Origin: Bacillota bacterium
GTDB taxonomy: Bacteria; Bacillota; Clostridia; Lachnospirales; Bianqueaceae
Direction: 5' to 3'
Length of the DNA: 61,733 nt
Assembly: GCA_017634575.1 (NCBI GenBank)
Contig: JAGBND010000088.1
Location: forward strand, 1-61,733
Positions 25,423-32,187 of this stretch are shown here, piece after piece (positions within the stretch are counted from its first letter, which is position 1; each line of letters starts with the position of its first letter). The position numbers and the translations under genes were made by a program. Under the pieces are notes generated by a model, which had not been told where the DNA came from, searched no databases, and saw only the letters and a list, made by a program, of their open reading frames with translations.

Positions 25423-27116
25423 CAGTGTAAGCCTATCCCTCCGGCATTCTTTTCGGCTTGTTTTTCAGCCTGGGCTGTTTCGGCGCCTTGCTGGATATTT
25501 TCTAAATACTTATGGCCGCCGGTTTTGATATCCTCTAAAAGCTTCTCATAGGGTACATTGCGCATGATCTGTTTAAAATTCTCATCCTGCATCATGAGGT
25601 CTGTTGCCTGACGTATCGATCTGGCATCATGCTCTCCATTTGGATCCGGCTCGAAGCCACGAGGGGTTTCAATCAGGGGGCTCTGCTGATACAGCACACA
25701 CATTCTGGCAACATCCCTGTACGTTCCCTTCTTGCCTTCTAAATTCTTGGTAATCTCTTCCATATAGGAGCGAACGCTGGTATCCTTTTTGAAATCTTCA
25801 GGAGAAACATAATCCTCGTCCAGCGGATCCTGTGAAACGCCTCTGGCTTCATTGAGCTGATCGCAGTATTTCTTAAAATCCGCTTTTTGCATGGCCACGC
25901 TCAGATAGTTCAGCATCAACGCGACGCGCTGGTTGCCAAACCCTCTGTTGCGAACGGTCTGCTTGTCCTGCAGATAGGCTTTTACGCGCAGAACAGACTG
26001 GTAAACATCCTCAGGTTCCGCATTCGGTTTCGTTGCCGTTTCGATTGCGCTCAGCGCATTTTCGTATCGCTGATGATTCCGAAAGCGCGGAATAAACCCT
26101 CCGTAGGTTCCCTTTCCGGTGGCCTTCAGCTGTTTCAGCGTTTCTGTGGCCGCAGACCGAAAAGCTTCCTGTTTTTTCCCCGAAAAGCCATATTTTACCT
26201 CGATCCGGCTGTTCCTGAATTCCTCGACCATATCATCGGGCTTCATATCAACAAAAACCGACGGATATCGGGTATTGAACATGTTTTCGATGGTCTTTTC
26301 ATTCTTCGTATAGAAGCGAATCGTCTCCGGCCAAAGACTGTTTTCCGGCTGTAATCCATGTCTGGCGGGATTTCTTTTGTACAGCTCTTCCTGTCTTTTC
26401 GCATAAAGAATAGCCACGACTCTCTGTTTAATCGCATTGTGGGAAATGTCAGGCTCTTTAATGGCTTTTAATTGCTTCTCTATATACTCATGATAGGGAG
26501 AACCCACTGTTTTCTGTTCATCTGTAAGCTCCGGTTCAAATTCCTCCGCCTCGGCGCCCTCGTAGTCGTCCTCAAGTTCGGAAATGTCTGTCTCCTGATA
26601 TTCCTGATATACACTTGGGTCGATTAGCTTAGGGACATCCGTCGCCATATCGTCCGTATATTCATCCTCTTCTTCTTCCTTATCCAGGTCTCTGCCTCTG
26701 GATTCTGCAAAAGTGTGTCCCATCTCAAAGGAAGACTCATCCCAGTTTTTCAGGAATCGTCCGGCATATTTCCCTGTTTGCTGTTCACCCACATAGCCTT
26801 TTGCGCGGCATCTTTCCAAAGCGCTTTCAAAGGTGTTGCCAAAGGAGGTGGCAATAACGCTGCTTTTTTGATGCAGTTCCTCGTTTTTAAACTCCGACAA
26901 ATCCTTTCGTATGTCAACGATATGGTCATAGAATGCTTGTCCTGCCCCAAGCAGGTGTTTCAGATCTTTGGCTTTGTCGGCTTCTTTGTCTTTATCTTTA
27001 ATCCGATTGTACTGATTTTCAATCTCTATCAGGAAACGGCGGAAAATCTCCAGCTGCATTCCCCGAAGGGAAAAATCCAGGGCAACTTCATGAAGGTTTT
27101 TATTGTTCTTTGGCAT
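25422..27116 (-). CDS. Large soluble protein of unknown function
   Basis: A 564-residue, highly charged, largely helical protein that I do not recognise. It has no signal peptide or membrane span. An acidic stretch at about 135-210 (DKEEEEDEYTDD and SELEDDYEGAEAEEFEPEL) separates two helical regions, and the C-terminus is Ala/Gln/Glu-rich. It resembles the split gene upstream in composition and in style (long charged helices, acidic linker), but I cannot show homology by eye. It follows the split gene by 64 bp, with AAAGGAAAAGG as ribosome site, and overlaps the MBL/GNAT gene by one base, so the three form one operon. Confidence 0.8.
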   Translation of the reverse strand: MPKNNKNLHEVALDFSLRGMQLEIFRRFLIEIENQYNRIKDKDKEADKAKDLKHLLGAGQAFYDHIVDIRKDLSEFKNEELHQKSSVIATSFGNTFESALERCRAKGYVGEQQTGKYAGRFLKNWDESSFEMGHTFAESRGRDLDKEEEEDEYTDDMATDVPKLIDPSVYQEYQETDISELEDDYEGAEAEEFEPELTDEQKTVGSPYHEYIEKQLKAIKEPDISHNAIKQRVVAILYAKRQEELYKRNPARHGLQPENSLWPETIRFYTKNEKTIENMFNTRYPSVFVDMKPDDMVEEFRNSRIEVKYGFSGKKQEAFRSAATETLKQLKATGKGTYGGFIPRFRNHQRYENALSAIETATKPNAEPEDVYQSVLRVKAYLQDKQTVRNRGFGNQRVALMLNYLSVAMQKADFKKYCDQLNEARGVSQDPLDEDYVSPEDFKKDTSVRSYMEEITKNLEGKKGTYRDVARMCVLYQQSPLIETPRGFEPDPNGEHDARSIRQATDLMMQDENFKQIMRNVPYEKLLEDIKTGGHKYLENIQQGAETAQAEKQAEKNAGGIGLH

Positions 27117-27180
27117 GTCTTAGTCCTTTTCCTTTCTGCATACAGCAGGTAAAATAAAGCTTTTTCTATCGGTACAGGTT

Positions 27181-28074
27181 TTACGGATTAAGCCCCTTCT
27201 TCACGCCTTCCTGGCCAGCTTTATTGTCAAGCTGGTTCTCTTTCTCCTCAATCTTCCCGTTCTCAGCGGCTTCGCCTGCTTCTTTCGCATCTTCTTCGGG
27301 TGCGTCCTGTTGTTTATATTGATTCAGGAGCTTCTGATACATCCGATTCACATAGATGCGGGCATTTTCTTCTGCGTCTTTAGACATATCCTCTTCCCGA
27401 GCAGTGCCGCGGGCACTTTGTTCAGAAGCGATAATCAGCTGCTTGGCATGTTGTCCATTATTCATAAGAAGTCCGTCAGCGATCTCTGCGATCAGTTTGT
27501 CCTTCTTAAGCTCCGCCTGGCGCTTTTGGAACAGCTGCTCGTCGACCTTTACGGTATATTCTTCATCTTCCGCATAAATATCCGTAAATTTCAGTTCCTG
27601 AACGGCAACCATGGTAGCCAGCGCATCAACCACGTTATTTTTCTCCAGAGCGCCCATGTTTTTCACTGTCTGATAAAAATCGTGGGCAGGACCGGAAACC
27701 TGCGATACAGGGACATAATGAGCGGCGTCTTCCTTTTCTTCCGGGATGATGCTGCCCGACATTTCTTTGGGCGCCTCAATATTCAAAGGTACCACACGCG
27801 GGGGCCGGTTCTCTCCGTTCTGAAGCTCTTCCTGTTTGTTAGGCTTTTTCAGCAGATTTTTCGCGATGAGATCGCTGTCTTCCAGTTTGTACTTCTTATC
27901 CGGAACAATTTTTGTCCGATTGCTTTCCTTATTCAGAATCACCTGGGGCTGGTTGATTTCCGGATTCAAAACATCCTTAGGTTTTTTTGCATTGACAAAC
28001 AGTTCTTGGTCTTCCGGTCCCGCTGCGCTTAAATAATGCTCTTCCAGTTCAACCGCGTCCTGGAACAGATGGCG
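27181..28074 (-). CDS. 3' part of a gene split by an in-frame TGA (unknown function)
   Basis: An open frame of 297 codons plus stop that continues in exactly the same frame as the gene at 28075-29118 after its TGA. The first possible start is a TTG at 27969 without a good ribosome site, but the codons upstream of it (HLFQDAVELEEHYLSAAGPE) look like ordinary coding sequence. This points to one original 645-codon gene. The product is hydrophilic and helical, with a Pro/Asn-rich N-terminal part, a helical core (DALATMVAVQELKFTDIYAE) and a charged Glu/Lys/Gln tail. It has no membrane segment, and the family is unknown. Confidence 0.6.
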   Translation of the reverse strand, partial: RHLFQDAVELEEHYLSAAGPEDQELFVNAKKPKDVLNPEINQPQVILNKESNRTKIVPDKKYKLEDSDLIAKNLLKKPNKQEELQNGENRPPRVVPLNIEAPKEMSGSIIPEEKEDAAHYVPVSQVSGPAHDFYQTVKNMGALEKNNVVDALATMVAVQELKFTDIYAEDEEYTVKVDEQLFQKRQAELKKDKLIAEIADGLLMNNGQHAKQLIIASEQSARGTAREEDMSKDAEENARIYVNRMYQKLLNQYKQQDAPEEDAKEAGEAAENGKIEEKENQLDNKAGQEGVKKGLNP

Positions 28075-29118
28075 TCAGCGCACCGTATTGAACCGGTCAA
28101 TCAACGGTTTAACACTGGGGTTGTTTTTGGCATCCGGGACACAGTCGGATAAAGCTCTCAAGGCCAGGTCCACACAGGTCTGTGTCAGCATATTGCTCTG
28201 CTTGCTTTTTTTGCCCTTGGTGAACTTTTCCACGGCGACCAGCACATTAGCGCTCAGATCAATGGCTTTTACAGGATCGTTTTCCTGATTGAAGGCTTCC
28301 ACGGCCTTGAGCAGCTGCCGCCACTCGTTGGATGCTGCGACGCCGCTGTGATAGATTTTCATCTCTTCCAGAAGAGGGATCGTGTCCGCCTGGGCGCGGC
28401 CGAGCGTATCTCTGTTTGCAAATTTGAAGGAACGTCTGAGCTTAAGCATTTCCTCTTTGACTTCTTCCAATTCGCCTCGTTTCAGCTTTTCAACCGTGCG
28501 CTTATTGCGCATCAGCAGCTGACTTGTGGCGGATTTTTTTACACTCGCTACTTCCTGATCGGATACGGGGTACCCGGCTGATCTGCCAAGCAGCCTGTTT
28601 CCGGCAACAAACAGCTTCCAGCTGTCCTGGTCCGCTTCGTATTCGTAGGTGAATCTGTCGCGGTGTTTATAAGGCTCCGCCAGCTCCGGTTTTTTGGTAT
28701 TTTCTTCCCAAAAGTCGGCATAGTTAGGACGAATCGTCTGAAGCTTCGTCTTTAACTGGGCCTTTCTTTCCGCGACCTGGTTGGGACTCAGGAAGCCATC
28801 CAGCACGATCCGGTCCATTACCTGATTTAAAAAGTATTCATAATGCGGTCTGACATGCTGGGAAACCTTCGTATAACACTTTTTGGCATATTCCATAATG
28901 CCCAGGGTCTTTAACTTCTTCACAAGCTCATCTGCGGCGGTTGTATGGATCTTATCCTCTGCTCCCGCTTCTTTTTCCGGTCCGTTCAGCAGAAAGCAGG
29001 CTGCTTCATAGGCTAAATATTCGCCGACTCGTTCATGAACCGGAACATCCTTCTTTTTTTGCTCTTCTAATATCTCCGCTAAAAATTCATCGCGGTTCAT
29101 TATCAAAAATCTGGGCAT
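28075..29118 (-). CDS. 5' part of a split gene, unknown helical protein
   Basis: A 347-codon frame starting at an ATG preceded by TTAAAGGAGAAAAC. The product is a charged helical protein without signal peptide or membrane span (MNRDEFLAEILEEQ, HERVGEYLAYEAACFLL, VDLALRALSDCVP). It ends at a TGA (28075-28077), after which the same frame stays open for another 297 codons. Either a nonsense mutation has split the gene, or the two parts are now separate, or the stop is read through; a sequencing error is also possible. The gene begins an operon with the 564-residue unknown and the MBL/GNAT fusion. The family is unknown. Confidence 0.7.
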   Translation of the reverse strand: MPRFLIMNRDEFLAEILEEQKKKDVPVHERVGEYLAYEAACFLLNGPEKEAGAEDKIHTTAADELVKKLKTLGIMEYAKKCYTKVSQHVRPHYEYFLNQVMDRIVLDGFLSPNQVAERKAQLKTKLQTIRPNYADFWEENTKKPELAEPYKHRDRFTYEYEADQDSWKLFVAGNRLLGRSAGYPVSDQEVASVKKSATSQLLMRNKRTVEKLKRGELEEVKEEMLKLRRSFKFANRDTLGRAQADTIPLLEEMKIYHSGVAASNEWRQLLKAVEAFNQENDPVKAIDLSANVLVAVEKFTKGKKSKQSNMLTQTCVDLALRALSDCVPDAKNNPSVKPLIDRFNTVR

Positions 29119-29157
29119 TTTGGTTTTCTCCTTTAATCAGATACGTTTGTATATCGT

Positions 29158-29229
29158 AAAACCAGATGGGATCATCTGGTTTTGCATTTTTCTGATCCCA
29201 TTATACCCTTTTGGGGCCCGCTCTGTCTA
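29158..29229 (-). promoter_or_regulatory. Promoter and leader hairpin of the unknown operon
   Basis: On the minus strand TAGACA (29224-29229) and TATAAT (29200-29205) are spaced by 18 bp. The leader then contains a strong hairpin with 11-bp arms AAAACCAGATG and CATCTGGTTTT (29158-29183). An upstream GGGATCA near the start of the transcript can instead pair with TGATCCC inside this hairpin, so two mutually exclusive folds are possible. The remaining bases between 29230 and 29436 hold no gene that I can see. Confidence 0.55.
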
Positions 29230-29437
29230 TCCTTTACGGAACTTCAGCATAAAATCGGCATAAAAAACAGGAGATCCAAAGCGAGCGGCATCCCTCTGCA
29301 GACTCTTGCTCACTCCGTCCGTCTCTTTGCCGGAAGGATTCTCCTGCAAAGCTGCACGGCTGCGCGGATGCCTTCCGGGTGCTTTTCGGATGCTTTTGAG
29401 ATGTTTTTGCAGACAGCATTCGGTTTTTCACGATCCG

Positions 29438-29483
29438 AAAAAAAAGAACGGATGCATTTTGCATAACAGCAAAAATGCATCCG
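29438..29483 (-). terminator. Intrinsic terminator, minus strand
   Basis: CGGATGCATTTTTGC pairs with GCAAAATGCATCCG on the minus strand, followed by TTCTTTTTTTT. It lies just downstream of the aquaporin remnant and now ends the SAM hydrolase transcript. Confidence 0.8.
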
Positions 29484-29511
29484 CATGGCAGAAGATGTCT
29501 ATTATTCTTCC

Positions 29512-29670
29512 GGCTTTTCCAGGAATCCGTAGAGAGCTGCGGCCAGTCCTGCGCCGGCCAGGGGCCCGAAAACGAAGATCCACAGCATGTTCAGCGTGCT
29601 GGTATTGCCAAAAATACAGGCAACGATAGCCGGACCAAGGCTTCTCGCCGGGTTGACGCTGGTTCCGGTC
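29512..29670 (-). pseudogene. 3' remnant of an aquaporin/glycerol facilitator gene
   Basis: About 52 codons in one frame give LTGTSVNPARSLGPAIVACI, then WIFVFGPLAGAGLAAALYGF and EKPEE before TAA. This is the second NPA motif and last helix of a MIP-family channel. The rest of the gene is missing: the frame meets the last codons of the SAM hydrolase gene directly, overlapping in another frame. No start codon remains, so it is a truncated remnant left by a deletion. It keeps its own terminator. Confidence 0.85.
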
Positions 29671-30505
29671 AGGCTTTTACGATTTCCATCGTCCAGTCGG
29701 GACCGGCCTTAATATCAAATTCCGTGCTGATATCCCTCAGATTTTTGGCCAGCTCCACATGCTTCGTCTCGCTGATCATAATCAGCGGCTCCCCCTCGGG
29801 CACAAAACCAAAGCTGGGAGCGTAGGTCACCTGTCCCTCAAAAACCACATTTCCTTTATGCAGCACCTTCAAAAACGCCTGATCGCCATGGCGCACGCCG
29901 ATTTCTTCCAGCATCCGGTAAGGAATGTTGGTATCCACCAGGCCAAAGCCGCGCTCAGAGGTTTCGATCATCCCGACGAGTTTTTGATCTTTGATGGCGG
30001 GCTCTACCGTCTCGTGCATGACAATTTCTTCCACCGGATAGGCAGGGCCAACTTCCTCGTAGGTGATCAGTCCCGCCGCCAGTTTTCCGGCGCAATAGGC
30101 AAACAGATCCCGTCCGTGAAAAATGCTGACTTCCCTGGTGGTGGGCAGGCGGTTGATGGTTTCGTCAATCTGACGCACCTCTTCCACGCCGATGCGGCGT
30201 TTCACATGGCTCAGGGCGCCATTGTCCGGCGTAACCACATAGCTGCCGTTCTTCAGTTTTGCCACGCAGGCGCGGCGCGCGGTTCCCACTCCCGGGTCTA
30301 CCACCGATACAAAGATGGTTCCCGCCGGCCAGAAATCCACAACAAAATCCAGACTGGCCGATGCGGCGTAGGTGTCGAAGGGCGGGATGGTGTGGCAGGC
30401 ATCATAGGTGCGAATGGCAGGATCCAGGCTGCAGATCACGCCATCCATGGTGCATGTGGCAGGGCCTTTCGTAAAATCTGTTTGCATGACGATGGCAGGT
30501 TTCAT
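29669..30505 (-). CDS. SAM hydrolase / SAM-hydroxide adenosyltransferase (DUF62)
   Basis: A 278-residue enzyme that hydrolyses S-adenosylmethionine to adenosine and methionine. Family landmarks: MQTDFTKGPATCTMDGVI at the N-terminus, VVDPGVGTARRACV (about 68-81), VVTPDNGALSHV and FHGRDLFAYCAG, and the C-terminal barrel with FVPEGEPLIMI. Length is complete. The start follows AAAGGGG. It lies 124 bp downstream of the NYN gene in the same direction, with a tandem repeat between them. The 3' end abuts the aquaporin remnant, so the deletion junction lies right at this gene's stop codon without damaging it. Confidence 0.9.
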   Translation of the reverse strand: MKPAIVMQTDFTKGPATCTMDGVICSLDPAIRTYDACHTIPPFDTYAASASLDFVVDFWPAGTIFVSVVDPGVGTARRACVAKLKNGSYVVTPDNGALSHVKRRIGVEEVRQIDETINRLPTTREVSIFHGRDLFAYCAGKLAAGLITYEEVGPAYPVEEIVMHETVEPAIKDQKLVGMIETSERGFGLVDTNIPYRMLEEIGVRHGDQAFLKVLHKGNVVFEGQVTYAPSFGFVPEGEPLIMISETKHVELAKNLRDISTEFDIKAGPDWTMEIVKA

Positions 30506-30552
30506 CTTTTTCCCCTTTCCGGCTTCTGCGGGTTTTCGTTTTCTTTGCTTGC

Positions 30553-30642
30553 TGTCAGATTGTCTTAAAGTGACAGATGTCAGATTTCCTTAAAGTGAAA
30601 GCTGTCAGATTCCCTTAAATTGGCAGCTGTCAGATTTCCTTC
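30553..30642. repeat. 25-bp tandem repeat, 3.6 units
   Basis: Units start at 30553, 30578, 30603 and 30628, each beginning TGTCAGATT and continuing CTTAAA. The last unit contains the final codons and stop of the NYN gene (its KEI-stop), so the array seems to have grown from that gene's 3' end by slippage or duplication. Confidence 0.85.
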
Positions 30643-31964
30643 TTGATCAGATTATAATACGTCAAGCCGTTCTTCTGTCCAAATTGGCCGATCATTGCGC
30701 GGTAGATGATGGCTTTGTGGTTTTTCTCCATCATAGCCTTGCGGACCATGGATGTGGTAAACGCAATGACTGTCTGGTCCACCTTTTCCTTGCTCAGGAT
30801 GGACTGAAGCTTATTGTTTAGTTCCGTAACCTGGGCGCCGCTCCGCTTCTCCGGCTGCGAAGATGGCGTGGGCTGTTTGGGCTGTGAAGACGGTGCAGGC
30901 TGTTTGGGCTGCTCGGCTTTTGCCTGGTCATTCTCGCTCTCAGCCTTTTTCGGTCTGCGGCCGCGTTTCTTTTTCTCAGTTTTGGCAGGTTTTTCCGTAT
31001 TCTCCGTCAGGGCGGGCGACTGAACGGCGTCTGCCGCCTGTTTTTCATTGGCATCGCTGCTTTCAGAAACAACGGGGGCCTGCTTTAATTCTGTCTCGTT
31101 CAGGCCTGGGGCTTTGTCATTGTCGCCGGCGCTCTTTGCGCCTGCCGGTTCCTGATTCGGAAGGCTTCCCGCTTCTCTTTCCTGAGAATCCATATTTTCG
31201 GATGCCTGTTTCTCGGGAAACGGTTCGGTTTTCTCGGCCGAAGCGCCTTCCTTTTGTTCCGGAGCATTCTTATCGGCCAAGCTTTCCTTTTGCTCTGGCG
31301 CAGGCGCATCCGTCTTTTTCGTGGGCATCAAAAGTTCAATGGCCGCCTGAGACAGCATCAGTGGTCCGGGCGATTTTTCAACATCCACCAACAGCTCAGC
31401 TGATTTTTGGACTGCCGGCACCTGCAGCTTCTTCGATCCCGTATCCGCCGGCGTCTGCGGCTTCTTCGCGCCCGCATCTGCTGCCACACTGGTGTCCGGA
31501 TTTGTCTCTGCATTTGCCGCCGCTAAAGCCGGCTTTTCCTTCGCCGGCGCATTTTTGATCGTGCGTTTAATGCGGGTGGTGCCGGTCCTGGCGCGGGTTG
31601 ACCTGGGTTTAGCCGGGGTCTGCATTTGAACATTCATGCGGGAAACATCGTATTTGCGGCTGCGCCAGAATTCGATGACATTGTCAAAATCGGTATCGTT
31701 GCTGACGATAATGTATTTGGCGCTTTTTCCTTTTTCGTGGAATACGAAGCCCAGGTAGGATACCAGATGCATATCCAGAGACTGCTTGCCCGGCGCAACG
31801 CCGATTACCCGCAGGGATGCGTGGATATCCGTCAGGGAATCCAATCCGATTTTCTTCGCATTGGAAGTATAAATTACCACAACAAGGTCGTCCTCCGTGG
31901 TTTGAATCGCGCGCAGGCCGGCCTCATTCACATTTTCAAAGTCGATTAAAAAAACTGTAGTCAT
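30630..31964 (-). CDS. NYN/PIN-like domain protein with long Pro/Ala/Lys linker
   Basis: A 444-residue protein. Residues 1-115 match the NYN (LabA/DUF88) RNase-like fold, with acidic active-site positions in FLIDFENVNEAG, SLDMHLVSYLG and IIVSNDTDFDNVIEFW. Residues about 120-375 are low-complexity (Ala, Lys, Glu, Pro, Gln), with repeats such as QPKQPAPSSQPKQPTPSSQP and a basic KKKRGRRPKK patch that could bind nucleic acid. The last 65 residues are a compact helical domain. A role in RNA cleavage is inferred from the fold. The ATG at 31964 follows GGAGATT; upstream in-frame ATGs are too close to the promoter. It has a perfect consensus promoter. Confidence 0.8.
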   Translation of the reverse strand: MTTVFLIDFENVNEAGLRAIQTTEDDLVVVIYTSNAKKIGLDSLTDIHASLRVIGVAPGKQSLDMHLVSYLGFVFHEKGKSAKYIIVSNDTDFDNVIEFWRSRKYDVSRMNVQMQTPAKPRSTRARTGTTRIKRTIKNAPAKEKPALAAANAETNPDTSVAADAGAKKPQTPADTGSKKLQVPAVQKSAELLVDVEKSPGPLMLSQAAIELLMPTKKTDAPAPEQKESLADKNAPEQKEGASAEKTEPFPEKQASENMDSQEREAGSLPNQEPAGAKSAGDNDKAPGLNETELKQAPVVSESSDANEKQAADAVQSPALTENTEKPAKTEKKKRGRRPKKAESENDQAKAEQPKQPAPSSQPKQPTPSSQPEKRSGAQVTELNNKLQSILSKEKVDQTVIAFTTSMVRKAMMEKNHKAIIYRAMIGQFGQKNGLTYYNLIKKEI

Positions 31965-32039
31965 GTAAAAAATCTCCATCTCCGCTGCAGGCCGGACGCA
32001 TTTCCGGTCTCTTTTGCGGAGGTTCTATATATCAGGGGA

Positions 32040-32068
32040 ATTATACTAGCTGGCAGGAAAAATGTCAA
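32040..32068 (-). promoter_or_regulatory. Perfect consensus promoter of the NYN gene
   Basis: On the minus strand TTGACA (32063-32068) and TATAAT (32040-32045) are separated by exactly 17 bp. Confidence 0.8.
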
Positions 32069-32098
32069 ATCCGGGCGCAGGGGAGGCTGCCTTTTTAC

Positions 32099-32127
32099 TT
32101 GCAAATGTCCCTGTCACCTGTTATATT
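32099..32127 (+). promoter_or_regulatory. Promoter of the alpha-mannosidase gene
   Basis: TTGCAA (32099-32104) and TATATT (32122-32127) are spaced by 17 bp, about 60 bp upstream of the start and divergent to the NYN promoter. Confidence 0.6.
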
Positions 32128-32187
32128 GAAAACACCGATGCTTTCGACATATATACATAGTAAAAATTCATTCAGGAGGAACACCTC

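Noticed and set aside
30553-30642. CRISPR array
   Set aside because: The 25-bp units are contiguous with no spacers, there are only three and a half of them, and no cas genes are present.
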